DNA of 64,000 nt, from assembly GCF_003429665.1 (NCBI RefSeq), contig NZ_QUWK01000010.1:36859-100858 (forward strand), in the 5' to 3' direction. The notes beneath the pieces are model-generated. The model made no database searches. It saw nothing but the letters and a program-made list of their open reading frames with translations, and was not told the origin of the DNA. Shown here one piece after another: positions 42,295 to 50,972 of this stretch. How positions within the stretch are numbered: the first letter of the stretch is position 1; each line of letters begins with the position of its first letter. Position numbers and translations under genes: made by a program. Source of the DNA: Sphaerochaeta halotolerans. Its GTDB lineage: Bacteria; Spirochaetota; Spirochaetia; Sphaerochaetales; Sphaerochaetaceae.

Positions 42295-42420
42295 TTATCG
42301 CGCAAAAGACAGCTTCTCACCATAGTAATTCATGTAATCCTTTTTGTTGGTCTTTGTTACATCCCCTTTGCTTTCTATCTTGCTGCGCAGAAACACATCA
42401 TATGTGGTGTGATTGCCGAA
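42295..42420 (-). pseudogene. Possible C-terminal gene fragment of unknown identity
   Basis: The minus strand encodes a charged, gene-like tail (TTYDVFLRSKIESKGDVTKT, then NKKDYMNYYGEKLSFAR and a stop). It is not preceded by a matching N-terminal part, since upstream residues look random and the malQ remnant starts nearby on the other strand. I cannot name the family. The rest of 42178-42475 shows no feature. Confidence 0.25.
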
Positions 42421-42475
42421 GCAGTGAAAGGGTGATGAGCATGAAATCCACATACAGTAAACGAGGTGTGCAACA

Positions 42476-43045
42476 ATGAATAGCAAGCATATAAGAGATG
42501 CAGGTATTCTGTTGCACCTCACCAGTCTTCCTTCTCCCTATGGTATTGGTGACTTGGGGCGTAATGCCTATGCCATTGCCGATTGGATGGAGCAGGCCGA
42601 TATTCGCCTTTGGCAACTCTTGCCACTCCATCCTACTGGGTTTGGCAATTCTCCTTATGCACCTCGTTCCACCTTCGCTGGCAATGAGTTGCTCATAGAT
42701 CTAGAAGCTCTGATGCACGAAGGTTTCCTTTCACCGGAAGATTTGGCTTCCTCGCCATCGTTTTCAGATGATAGGGTACTCTTTCAAAAGGTACAGGAGG
42801 TAAAACTACCTATTATGAGATTCCCACGGGGGATTGCACCGCAGAGAGAGGAAAATGGATCAATGTGGACGGGGAAACCTTCTTCAAGAAAGTAAGAGAA
42901 TACTTTGGTTCAATTCACTCGATGCCCAGGACAAGGAAATGGTGCTTACCTATGGAGCTGGAGGGTGAATGTAGAGGAGTTTACAGATGGACTTGCCCGC
43001 AACCTTTCCCACTTGGTAACTATATCAACGAGGGATGGAAGGCTG
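42476..43045 (+). pseudogene. malQ: 4-alpha-glucanotransferase, heavily deleted
   Basis: The N-terminus is a good MalQ start (RDAGILLHLTSLPSPYGIGD, later WQLLPLHPTGFGNSPYAPRS). After about 115 residues the frame breaks. The next frame shows the mid-protein block YYEIPTGDCTAERGKW, then DGETFFKKVREYFG, normally about 150 residues further on. A third block, LWSWRVNVEEFTDGLARNL, matches the MalQ C-terminus (GNWSWR-x-xPEELT). Three pieces in order, with two large deletions and frame changes, leave about 190 codons from some 500, so the gene is dead. Confidence 0.8.
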
Positions 43046-43151
43046 GGAACTTGATTATAGCGCCCAAGCGGTGTTCATATATCTTCCTGACAAGGTCGGA
43101 ACTGCAAGGTTCCGGCCTTGCCCCATCCTATCAGCCTCGCTACACTAAGGC

Positions 43152-44006
43152 ATGGATACCTTGCACCTTGGAACTTGTTCCTGGAAGTACGAAAGTTGGG
43201 AAGGGTTGGTGTATGAGAAGGGAAGTTCACAACGATATCTTGCGCAGTATGCCAAGATTTATAACACAGTTGAGGTCGATAGATGGTTCTGGTCTTTAGG
43301 GAAGCAGAGCTATGGCCTTCCCGATCCTCAAGATGTAAGAGCGTATGACCAAGATACACCTGAATCTTTTCGTTTTACTATCAAATGTCCAAATACGTTG
43401 ACACTACCCTTTGCATACCAAAGTAAAACTGAAGCAAATCCCTGGTTTCTTGATGCGGAGGTGTTCTATCGCTTTATAGAGACCCTCGAACCAATCATAC
43501 CTAAAATAGGACTGTTGATGTTCCAATTCGGATACCTAAACCGTACCATGTTCCGGGAACGAAGCGAATTCTTTGATTCACTTGATAGGTTTTTTACCTT
43601 ACTTCCGGATTCGCTTCCCTATGCCTTGGAGATCAGGAATCCTGCATGGATGGATGCATCCTATTTTTCCTTCTTGGAAGAGAGGCAAATTGGTCCTGTA
43701 TTACTCTCAGGGTACTGGATGGATGATCTGGATGCCCAGTTGCAGCAATCTGGTACTCATCTTCATTCACCTTTTTGTGTCAGATTACATGGTGAAGATA
43801 GAAAAGAGATGGAGAAGGAGAGTGGAGGACGATGGGACCGTATCCTAGAAAATCATGATCAGGAATTACGCACAATAGCGCCAAAGATTGTGCAGCTTGC
43901 CCAGGAGGGAAAGGTAATCTACATCAACGTTAACAATCACTACGAAGGAAGTGCTCCTCTGACGATCAAGAAGTTGCTGAATTATCTTCAGGAAGCCGAT
44001 ACCTAA
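43152..44006 (+). CDS. DUF72 domain protein, second copy
   Basis: A 284-residue DUF72 protein, clearly distinct from the one at 36472-37296. Landmarks are LHLGTCSWKYESWEGLVYEK, IYNTVEVDRWFWSLG, FTIKCPNTLTLPF, LLMFQFGYLNRT, LPYALEIRNPAWMD, PFCVRLHGEDRK and YINVNNHYEGSAPLTIKKL. The CSW start and NNHYEGSAP tail mark a different DUF72 subgroup from the first copy (SGY and NNHRRGQAV). It follows the malQ remnant and stands alone. The ATG has only a weak AAGG very close upstream. Confidence 0.88.
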   Translation: MDTLHLGTCSWKYESWEGLVYEKGSSQRYLAQYAKIYNTVEVDRWFWSLGKQSYGLPDPQDVRAYDQDTPESFRFTIKCPNTLTLPFAYQSKTEANPWFLDAEVFYRFIETLEPIIPKIGLLMFQFGYLNRTMFRERSEFFDSLDRFFTLLPDSLPYALEIRNPAWMDASYFSFLEERQIGPVLLSGYWMDDLDAQLQQSGTHLHSPFCVRLHGEDRKEMEKESGGRWDRILENHDQELRTIAPKIVQLAQEGKVIYINVNNHYEGSAPLTIKKLLNYLQEADT

Positions 44007-44105
44007 CGATGTACGAAAGCAGGAAGGTGTGCTAGGGTAAAGTGTATTCAGGAGGCAAGCATCATGGTTGGCTTTCCTGTTATGAAAGTATCTGAACGCT
44101 CTGCA

Positions 44106-44125
44106 GGATTTCTCTGCAGAAATCC
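44106..44125. repeat. Perfect 8-bp hairpin after the second DUF72 gene
   Basis: GGATTTCT and AGAAATCC enclose a 4-base loop CTGC, about 100 bases past the DUF72 stop. No T-run follows. It may contribute to transcript ending together with the stronger terminator at 44149. Confidence 0.4.
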
Positions 44126-44148
44126 ATTTGTGCAAAATTACAACCTAC

Positions 44149-44179
44149 GAGCAAGGATTAATCTGGTCCTTGCTCTTTT
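44149..44179 (+). terminator. Intrinsic terminator upstream of the YwqK-like gene
   Basis: GAGCAAGGA (44149-44157) and TCCTTGCTC (44167-44175) are exact complements around a 9-base loop and are followed by TTTT. It would end the DUF72 transcript and insulate the next gene. Confidence 0.8.
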
Positions 44180-44205
44180 AATTGTGCGCAACAAGGAGGT
44201 AACCA

Positions 44206-44496
44206 ATGGAAAAAGTAAAAACGTATGCGAACGGTCAGGTTGCACAGCGGATGCAGGGAAACAAGCTGACTTATTTCTTTAAGAATGGAACCGTCAAAGC
44301 TGAAGGGCCAATCAAGGACAACCTTATGGACGGGCTCTGGCATTATTACCGGGAGAATGGGGTTGTATGGCAAGTAGGTAACTTCAAGCATGGGGTGAAA
44401 CATGGTCCCTGGGTTCGTTATGACCATGTAGGGGCTGTTGAGTACGAAGCACAGTTCGAAGATGGAAAGGAAATTACGAAACGATTGTACCATTGA
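44206..44496 (+). CDS. YwqK/MORN-like repeat protein
   Basis: A 96-residue cytosolic protein built from about four imperfect 20-23-residue repeats of the MORN-variant type: KTYANGQVAQRMQGNKLTYF, FKNGTVKAEGPIKDNLMDGL, WHYYRENGVVWQVGNFKHGV and the HGPWVRYDHVG segment. The family is often called antitoxin/YwqK-like, but its role is unclear. The start has an excellent ribosome site (AAGGAGG). No partner toxin-like gene is adjacent. A terminator lies just upstream and a dispersed repeat just downstream. Confidence 0.75.
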   Translation: MEKVKTYANGQVAQRMQGNKLTYFFKNGTVKAEGPIKDNLMDGLWHYYRENGVVWQVGNFKHGVKHGPWVRYDHVGAVEYEAQFEDGKEITKRLYH

Positions 44497-44500
44497 TTCG

Positions 44501-44611
44501 CGAGCGAGTGCCGGGAAAGCAAGGTGAGATACCCCGTCCCTTGGGGCGGAAAAGGAGGCAACGCCTCCTGATGAGTCCAGGGCTTGCCCTGGGGTATTGA
44601 TACCTTTCATT
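44501..44611 (-). repeat. Dispersed intergenic repeat, copy B (inverted relative to copy A)
   Basis: Read on the minus strand this matches copy A at 10713-10808 block by block, with an additional hairpin CCAGGGCaaGCCCTGG. It contains up to three stem-loops: GGTATcaATACC, CCAGGGC/GCCCTGG and AGGAGGCgttGCCTCCT. It lies between the YwqK-like gene and the nucleotidase, starting four bases after the YwqK stop. Two copies 34 kb apart in opposite orientation suggest a family present elsewhere in the chromosome. Confidence 0.75.
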
Positions 44612-44639
44612 TTGGATTCATGGAAAGCTGTGGTAGAAT
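44612..44639 (+). promoter_or_regulatory. Putative promoter of the 5'-nucleotidase gene
   Basis: TTGGAT (44612-44617) and TAGAAT (44634-44639) are spaced by 16 bases and lie about 50 bases before the start codon. The -35 box abuts the end of the dispersed repeat. Confidence 0.4.
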
Positions 44640-44688
44640 TGAGACAACATCATACAACCGATAGGTAATCGGGAAAAAGGAGTAGCAG

Positions 44689-46467
44689 ATGAAACGAGTA
44701 CTCTCGAAACGGGTATTACTCGGCATTTTGATGCTTTGCATCACAATGGGATTCCTCTTTGCGCAGCCTCTGCCTGAACAGGCGAACGAACTGGTCATTC
44801 TTGCAACCACTGACATTCACGGTAATGTCTGGGGATTCAGTTACGAGAACGACAAGGAGACAAACAACAACGGGATGGCTCGCATCGCGACCTATGTAGA
44901 GCAGGTGCGTGCAACGCATCCAAATGTCATCCTAGTTGATAATGGTGATACCATCCAAGGCAATATTATGACCGATGATCTCTATAATAAAAGAGAAGGG
45001 GAACATCCGGTCATGCGTGCTATGAATCTTCTTGAGTATGACAGTATGACCTTAGGTAACCATGAATTCAACTTTGGTGAGGATCTGATCAAACGTATAC
45101 AGGAACTCGCCAACTTCCCCGTGCTTTCAGCGAACATGTCCCGTGTTGATGGAACCATGGCAGCCATGCCGTATACCATTGTTGAAAGAGCAGGAGTAAA
45201 GGTTGGCATCATTGGGCTGACCAATCCGAATGCCCCCCGATGGGATGGTGAGAAGACGGACCCCTTTGTATATGCCCCGGTAGGACCTGCAGCCAGACGC
45301 GCAGTGGATATTCTTGCTGATAAAGTCGATGTCTTGGTCGTAGTTGCTCATGTGGGTCTTTATCCAGAATATGACGTGGACGGTGGTAGTGATGGAGGAC
45401 TCGCAATCCTGGAACTCTGTCCTGAAATAGATGTGCTGATTGTTGGTCATGCCCATACCACGATTGCTGAGGTTCAGAATACTATTGCAATCGGTGGGGC
45501 AAAGAACCTTGGCCGTGAAGTCATCAGGATCGACCTCAGTCTCGATGAAAATAAACAGGTTGATGGACGAGAAGTAACTATCGTCGATATGGCAGACTAT
45601 GAGCCGAGTGAATTGATCAGGGGTAATGATTTCATCAAGGAGGCTCATCAGGCTACCAGAGACTTTATTTCAGGAGGAGCCCCATCAGCTGATGGAAGTA
45701 CCAGTGGCGGGATATTCGGAACTGCAGCGGTCGACTTCCAACCCAAAAATGAGATTATGGGCATTCCTGAGGGCAAACTACGCGATACAGCAGTCATGGA
45801 TCTCATCAATGAGGTACAACTGCTCAATAGTGGGGCTGATGTATCAGCTGCTGCTCTCTTTGCAGACACCAGTGATATTCCCAAGGGTCCAATCAACTAC
45901 GGAACTATCTTTGGCATCTACAAGTTTGACAACACCCTCTATCGCGTACCGGTTACCGGTGCAGAACTGAAAGCATATATGGAGTGGTCTGCTGCCTGCT
46001 ACAACCAGTGGAAGCCTGGGGACATCTCCATCAGCTTCAATCCTGATAAGCCGGGTTACCTCTATGATATGTTCAGTGGTGTCGACTATGAGATTGATCT
46101 CAGCAAGCCGGTAGGCCAGCGTATCAAAAACGTCATGTTCAAGGGCAAGCCTCTCTCTGATACACAGAACCTTACCCTTGCTGTGAACAATTACCGCTAC
46201 TCATCAGCCTTGAAGGCCCAGAAGCTGGTATCAGGGGTGAGAGAGTGGGAAAGCCCAAACTCAATTCGCGATATGCTGGTTGCCTACATAAAGGAAAAAG
46301 GAACCATCTATCCAAAGGTTGACAACAACTGGAAGATTGTGGGCGTGAACCTTGATAGCCCATATCGTAATGAAGTGATCAAGATGGTTAATGAGGGAAA
46401 GCTTGAGGTTCCATACGGTAAATCATTAAACATCAATGAATTAAAGAAACAAGGGATTATTAAGTAG
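44689..46467 (+). CDS. Secreted 5'-nucleotidase / 2',3'-cyclic nucleotide phosphodiesterase family protein
   Basis: A 592-residue UshA/CpdB-type metallophosphoesterase. A signal peptide (VLLGILMLCITMGFLFA) ends before QPLPEQA. The metal-binding motifs are TTDIHGNVWG, DNGDTIQGN, TLGNHEFNFG, VVAHVGL and VGHAHT. A C-terminal nucleotide-specificity domain follows, with LALFADTSD-like AALFADTSDIPKGPINYGTI and LTLAVNNYRYSS. It probably dephosphorylates extracellular nucleotides in the periplasm, supplying nucleosides to importers such as the one at 16.6-21.4 kb. ATG follows AAGGAG. Confidence 0.92.
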   Translation: MKRVLSKRVLLGILMLCITMGFLFAQPLPEQANELVILATTDIHGNVWGFSYENDKETNNNGMARIATYVEQVRATHPNVILVDNGDTIQGNIMTDDLYNKREGEHPVMRAMNLLEYDSMTLGNHEFNFGEDLIKRIQELANFPVLSANMSRVDGTMAAMPYTIVERAGVKVGIIGLTNPNAPRWDGEKTDPFVYAPVGPAARRAVDILADKVDVLVVVAHVGLYPEYDVDGGSDGGLAILELCPEIDVLIVGHAHTTIAEVQNTIAIGGAKNLGREVIRIDLSLDENKQVDGREVTIVDMADYEPSELIRGNDFIKEAHQATRDFISGGAPSADGSTSGGIFGTAAVDFQPKNEIMGIPEGKLRDTAVMDLINEVQLLNSGADVSAAALFADTSDIPKGPINYGTIFGIYKFDNTLYRVPVTGAELKAYMEWSAACYNQWKPGDISISFNPDKPGYLYDMFSGVDYEIDLSKPVGQRIKNVMFKGKPLSDTQNLTLAVNNYRYSSALKAQKLVSGVREWESPNSIRDMLVAYIKEKGTIYPKVDNNWKIVGVNLDSPYRNEVIKMVNEGKLEVPYGKSLNINELKKQGIIK

Positions 46468-46475
46468 CAACAGGA

Positions 46476-46499
46476 AGGGCTGGTCGCTTGGCCAGCCCT
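46476..46499 (+). terminator. GC-rich hairpin after the nucleotidase gene
   Basis: AGGGCTGG and CCAGCCCT enclose an 8-base loop nine bases after the stop codon. The downstream sequence (CTGCTCTATACC) is only weakly T-rich. The rest of the gap to speA (46500-46692) shows no convincing gene. Confidence 0.6.
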
Positions 46500-46692
46500 C
46501 TGCTCTATACCTCTTGTTCATCATCTTTGTGTGTTTTCCTCTGGGTGCACACACACTCGGTGAGAAGAAACTCAATGCAACAGTATTTTTAGCCAAATAC
46601 CCTACTGCTTCCTCGTTTTTTGACAGAGTGATGAAATCCGCTTTCTTCACTGGTGAGTCATCCCCTCTGTGTGCAGAGTCGGTCATTTCTGG

Positions 46693-46698
46693 TATACT
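46693..46698 (+). promoter_or_regulatory. Extended -10 promoter element of the spermidine operon
   Basis: TATACT is preceded by TGG, giving an extended -10 (TGnTATACT) about 31 bases before the speA start. The -35 region is weak, as is common with extended -10 promoters. Confidence 0.4.
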
Positions 46699-46729
46699 GA
46701 TGAAACAAAAAGACCTATGAGGAGTAGTA

Positions 46730-48637
46730 ATGGACACTTGGACACTAGATGATGCAAGAAAACTATACCATATCGATTCCTGGGGGAATGACTATTTTCA
46801 TATCTCCGAAAACGGGGAAATCGAGGTTCGGCTTAAGGATAAAGACCCCAAGAGTCAGGTAAGCCTGCTATCCATAGTCAAGGGTTTGCAAGAACGAGGC
46901 ATGAAGTTGCCTGTGCTTCTACGTTTTTCCAACATTCTTGACTCAAGGATTCAACACATCAATGAGAGTTTTCTTGGTGCTATGAAGGATGCCGGTTACA
47001 CCGGTACCTACCGAGGGGTCTATCCTATTAAGGTGAACCAACAGCAGCAGGTTGTTGAAGAAATTTGTAAATACGGAAAGCAATATCATCATGGATTAGA
47101 GACCGGCAGTAAAGCTGAACTTTTGATCGCATTGGCACATATTGATGATCCTGAAGCCTATGTTATCTGTAATGGGTACAAAGATGAAGAGTATATCGAT
47201 CTGGCTCTCAGAGGTCTTTCAATTGGCGTCCAGACCGTCCTGGTTGTTGAAATGCCAGGGGAAGTTGATATCATTCTGGAACGAAGTAGGGCTATGGGTA
47301 TTACACCCAATATTGGGCTCAGGATGAAGCCATCCACTGTTGCAAGTGGGCATTGGACAGACAGTGGTGGGGATCGTAGTGTTTTCGGTTTGAATACCAC
47401 ACAGGTCATTCAGGTGGTGGACAAACTCAGGAAAGAGCAGATGCTCGATAGCCTAAAACTGTTGCACTACCATCTGGGAAGTCAAATTCCCAACATCAGG
47501 GACATCCGTATGGGAGCTACTGAAGCCACTCGTTTTTACTGTGGCTTGGTCCATGAGGGTGCACCCATGGGATTGCTGGATATCGGTGGTGGATTGGCTA
47601 TAGACTATGATGGCTCTCATACCGATAGTTCCAACAGCAGGAATTATTCCACCAAGGAGTATTGTGATGATATCGTCGAGGAAGTAATGACAATCTGTAA
47701 GGAAGAGGGTGTTGCGCATCCGACCTTGCTCAGTGAGTCTGGAAGAGCATTGGTCTCCTATTATTCGGTATTGTTACTCAACATCCTCGACACCAACATA
47801 TTCTGGAATGGGGAAGATGTTGAAGCCAATCTCGATCAAGAAGTCCTCCCTGCATTGGAAAACCTCCTGTATGTAAGGAAGATGCTCAACGAGAAGAATG
47901 CCCAAGAGTGCCTGAATGACTTGAACTATTATCGTGAGGAGATCCGGAACAAGTTTCTCTATGGCAAGGTGAATATGCGAGAACGTGCTGCTGCAGAGCA
48001 TGTTTACTGGTCTATCGTTGCAGAGATCAAGCAATCATATGGAGAAGTTGAATCACCTGAGTTCGAGAAACTGGAGCAACAGTTGTCTGATATCTATTAC
48101 GGAAATTTCAGTCTTTTCCAATCACTTCCTGATGTGTGGGCGATCGACCAATTGTTTCCCATCATGCCGATCCATATGCTGGACAAGAGGCCCGATAGAA
48201 AAGCAATACTGAGCGATATCACCTGTGATAGTGAGGGGAAGATTGACCGATTCATCGGCCGTTGGGAAGTGGAAAAGACCCTCAGCTTGCACTCCCTTCC
48301 GGAAAATGATGATTACATCCTTGGAGTATTTTTGGTAGGAGCTTACCAGGAAACGCTGGGTGACTTACACAATCTGCTTGGAGACACTAATGTTGTATCT
48401 GTTACCTATGAGGATGGGAAATTCCGCCTTCACAATGAGTTGGAAGGTGATACGGTGGCTGATGTGTTGAGTTATGTGGAATACGAACCAAAGCATCTTG
48501 AAGCATTAATCAGAAATAAAGCTGAACGAGCCGTTCAGGATGGAAAAATAACCCCGCTTGAGAGGCGGCGAATCATTGCTGCCTATACAGCCGGACTCAG
48601 AGGATATACCTACTACGAAACCGACCAAGAGGAGTAA
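46730..48637 (+). CDS. speA: Biosynthetic arginine decarboxylase
   Basis: A 635-residue PLP enzyme of the alanine-racemase fold that turns arginine into agmatine. Landmarks are YRGVYPIKVNQQQQVVEEI (PLP lysine), HHGLETGSKAEL, ICNGYKDEEYI, LHYHLGSQIPNIRDI, LLDIGGGLAIDYDGS, PTLLSESGRALVSYY, and the C-terminal SLFQSLPDVWAIDQLFPIMP. Length and order match SpeA. It heads an operon with carboxyspermidine dehydrogenase, decarboxylase and agmatinase. The ATG follows AGGAG. Confidence 0.95.
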   Translation: MDTWTLDDARKLYHIDSWGNDYFHISENGEIEVRLKDKDPKSQVSLLSIVKGLQERGMKLPVLLRFSNILDSRIQHINESFLGAMKDAGYTGTYRGVYPIKVNQQQQVVEEICKYGKQYHHGLETGSKAELLIALAHIDDPEAYVICNGYKDEEYIDLALRGLSIGVQTVLVVEMPGEVDIILERSRAMGITPNIGLRMKPSTVASGHWTDSGGDRSVFGLNTTQVIQVVDKLRKEQMLDSLKLLHYHLGSQIPNIRDIRMGATEATRFYCGLVHEGAPMGLLDIGGGLAIDYDGSHTDSSNSRNYSTKEYCDDIVEEVMTICKEEGVAHPTLLSESGRALVSYYSVLLLNILDTNIFWNGEDVEANLDQEVLPALENLLYVRKMLNEKNAQECLNDLNYYREEIRNKFLYGKVNMRERAAAEHVYWSIVAEIKQSYGEVESPEFEKLEQQLSDIYYGNFSLFQSLPDVWAIDQLFPIMPIHMLDKRPDRKAILSDITCDSEGKIDRFIGRWEVEKTLSLHSLPENDDYILGVFLVGAYQETLGDLHNLLGDTNVVSVTYEDGKFRLHNELEGDTVADVLSYVEYEPKHLEALIRNKAERAVQDGKITPLERRRIIAAYTAGLRGYTYYETDQEE

Positions 48638-48640
48638 TAC

Positions 48641-49846
48641 ATGGAAAAAAAACGTTTGATGATCATAGGAGCAGGTGGTGTTGGTAATGTTGCCGTACGT
48701 AAATCTGCCAGAATGGAAAACCTTTATGAAGTAATCATGTTGGCGAGCAGGACAAAAGCAAAATGTGATGCAATTGCCGCTGAAGCCGGCCCTGTGCCGG
48801 TTCAAACCGCTCAAGTTGATGCCGATGATGTGAAAGCTTTGGTCAGGTTGATGGAAACATTCAAGCCTGATATCGTACTGAATGTCGCGCTTCCTTATCA
48901 GGATCTCCCTATCATGGATGCCTGCTTGCAGTATGGTGTAGATTATGTAGATACTGCAAATTACGAACCAAAGGATGAAGCCCATTTCGAATACTCCTAT
49001 CAGTGGGCTTACCAAGAGAAGTTCAAAGAAGCAGGATTGACCGCTCTACTTGGAAGTGGTTTTGACCCAGGGGTGACCAATGTGTTCACCGCCTATGCTG
49101 CAAAACACTATTTCGATGAGATGCACTATCTCGATATAGTAGACTGTAATGCAGGAGATCATGGAAAAAGTTTTGCAACCAACTTCAATCCAGAAATCAA
49201 TATCCGTGAGATTACCCAGAATGGGCGTTACTATGAACAGGGGGAGTGGAAAAGTACCGAGCCTTTGGAAATCCACCAGAACGTGGATTATCCCCGTATT
49301 GGTGGAAAGGAGAGCTACCTGCTCTACCATGAGGAGTTGGAGTCTTTGGTAAAACACTATCCAAGCTTGAAGCGTGCGCGGTTTTGGATGACCTTCAGTG
49401 AGCAATACATTACCCACCTCAAAGTACTTGAAGACATTGGTATGACAAGCATCAAGCCGATCATGTTCCAGGGAATGGAAATTCAGCCATTGCAGTTCCT
49501 CAAGGCGGTGCTCCCAGAACCTTCCTCCTTGGGAGAAAACTACAAGGGGCAAACCTCCATTGGTTGCCAGATCAGGGGAATAAAAGACGGCAAGGAAAGG
49601 ACTCTCTACATTTTCAACAACTGTAGTCACCAGATGGCATATCAGGATACGAAAGCGCAAGCAGTAAGCTACACTACCGGGGTTCCTGCTGCACTGGGAA
49701 CCAGCTTGGTTGCCCGTGGTATCTGGTCAAAAGCTGGAGTGTATACTATGGAACAGTTCGATCCCGATCCATTCTTGGAAGAACTTGGACCACTCGGGCT
49801 TCCTTGGGAAGTGGTTGTCGATGGCAAGCTTGCCTTTGGTGAGTAG
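48641..49846 (+). CDS. Carboxyspermidine (carboxynorspermidine) dehydrogenase
   Basis: A 401-residue enzyme of the saccharopine dehydrogenase-like family. The NAD(P) site is MIIGAGGVGNVAVRKSARM, followed by IVLNVALPYQDLPIMDACLQ, GVDYVDTANYEP, LGSGFDPGVTNVFTAYAAK and YTTGVPAALGTSL. It condenses putrescine with aspartate semialdehyde and reduces the adduct to carboxyspermidine. Lysine biosynthesis was considered, but position between speA and nspC decides for polyamines. Three bases separate it from speA and three from the next gene. Confidence 0.92.
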   Translation: MEKKRLMIIGAGGVGNVAVRKSARMENLYEVIMLASRTKAKCDAIAAEAGPVPVQTAQVDADDVKALVRLMETFKPDIVLNVALPYQDLPIMDACLQYGVDYVDTANYEPKDEAHFEYSYQWAYQEKFKEAGLTALLGSGFDPGVTNVFTAYAAKHYFDEMHYLDIVDCNAGDHGKSFATNFNPEINIREITQNGRYYEQGEWKSTEPLEIHQNVDYPRIGGKESYLLYHEELESLVKHYPSLKRARFWMTFSEQYITHLKVLEDIGMTSIKPIMFQGMEIQPLQFLKAVLPEPSSLGENYKGQTSIGCQIRGIKDGKERTLYIFNNCSHQMAYQDTKAQAVSYTTGVPAALGTSLVARGIWSKAGVYTMEQFDPDPFLEELGPLGLPWEVVVDGKLAFGE

Positions 49847-49849
49847 CCC

Positions 49850-50965
49850 ATGATCGATGTAACAAAGATTACCCATACTCCAGCTTTCGTGCTGGAGTAT
49901 GAGCTCTTAAAAAAGAACCTTTCCGTTATTGAACAGCTGCAAAAGGAGCTTCCCGTCTCATTCTTGTTTGCCCTGAAAGGGTTTGCAATGTATGCAGTAT
50001 TCCCTGAGTTGGCCTCTGTTGCAACAGGTGCTACAGCTTCCTCATTGAATGAAGCTCTTCTGGCATCCCCCTATTTCAATGAAATTCATGCATATGCCCC
50101 GGTATATCAAAAGAACGAATTTGAAACAATTGCCTCCATGGCAACCCACATAACCTTCAACTCTGTTTCCCAACTGGAAACCTATCGCAATCGAAGCGGC
50201 AATGCGAAATTGGGTCTCCGAATCAATGCGATGTACTCAACAGTCTCCACAGCCATGTATGATCCTTGTAGCTATGGAAGCCGTTTGGGAATACTCCCAA
50301 AGGATCTTCCTCTTCTCCCGGAGGGTGTAAGCGGATTGCATTCCCATAATCTCTGTGAGAGTGGAGCTCAAGAACTTGCGAATACATTGGCATCCATTGA
50401 AACACACTGGGGGCATCTGCTAGGAAAGATCGAGTGGTTGAATCTTGGTGGTGGTCATTTGGTAACCAGGGAAGGGTATGACCTGGATCTCTTTAAAAAG
50501 ACAATCAGGGATTTCCATGAACGTCATCCCCATATCAAGCTTATATTGGAACCAGGTGCAGCTTTCGTTTGGGAGACCGGGTATCTCGTATCAGAAATTC
50601 TTGACATCGTGGAAAATGGGGGCATCAAAACCTTGATGCTCGATACGTCCTTTGCTGCCCATATGCCGGACTGCCTGGAGATGCCATATTCACCAAATGT
50701 GGTGGGAGCCCAACTTGAAGAAAATGGAGCCTATCGTCTTGGAGGATCTTCTTGCTTGGCGGGGGATTGGGTTGGTACGTATACCTTTGCAAAAAAACCC
50801 AAAATCGGTGACCGCCTCATCCTCTGTGACATGATGCACTACACCATGGTAAAGACCACCATGTTCAACGGTATCGCCTTACCGGATATCGGCATCTATC
50901 ACGATGGAGAGTATAACGTGGTGAAGACATTCGGCTTTGATGAGTATCAACGACGATTGTCGTAG
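49850..50965 (+). CDS. nspC: Carboxynorspermidine/carboxyspermidine decarboxylase
   Basis: A 371-residue PLP decarboxylase of the NspC family. It has FLFALKGFAMYAVFPEL (PLP lysine), GLRINAMYST, YGSRLGILPKDLPLLPEGV, GLHSHNLCESG, WLNLGGGHLVTREGYD, LEPGAAFVWETGYLV and GGSSCLAGDWVGTYTF. It removes the carboxyl group from carboxyspermidine to yield spermidine. Unlike S-adenosylmethionine-dependent synthesis, this route produces no methylthioadenosine. It is followed after seven bases by agmatinase. Confidence 0.94.
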   Translation: MIDVTKITHTPAFVLEYELLKKNLSVIEQLQKELPVSFLFALKGFAMYAVFPELASVATGATASSLNEALLASPYFNEIHAYAPVYQKNEFETIASMATHITFNSVSQLETYRNRSGNAKLGLRINAMYSTVSTAMYDPCSYGSRLGILPKDLPLLPEGVSGLHSHNLCESGAQELANTLASIETHWGHLLGKIEWLNLGGGHLVTREGYDLDLFKKTIRDFHERHPHIKLILEPGAAFVWETGYLVSEILDIVENGGIKTLMLDTSFAAHMPDCLEMPYSPNVVGAQLEENGAYRLGGSSCLAGDWVGTYTFAKKPKIGDRLILCDMMHYTMVKTTMFNGIALPDIGIYHDGEYNVVKTFGFDEYQRRLS

Positions 50966-50972
50966 GAGAGAT

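Noticed and set aside
42865..43299. 144-residue plus-strand frame
   Set aside because: Its first part is malQ debris and its end overlaps the DUF72 gene in another frame; codon pattern is not gene-like.
46514..46720. Small plus-strand open frame with a hydrophobic start
   Set aside because: It has no ribosome site, covers the speA promoter region and ends ten bases before speA; likely chance.
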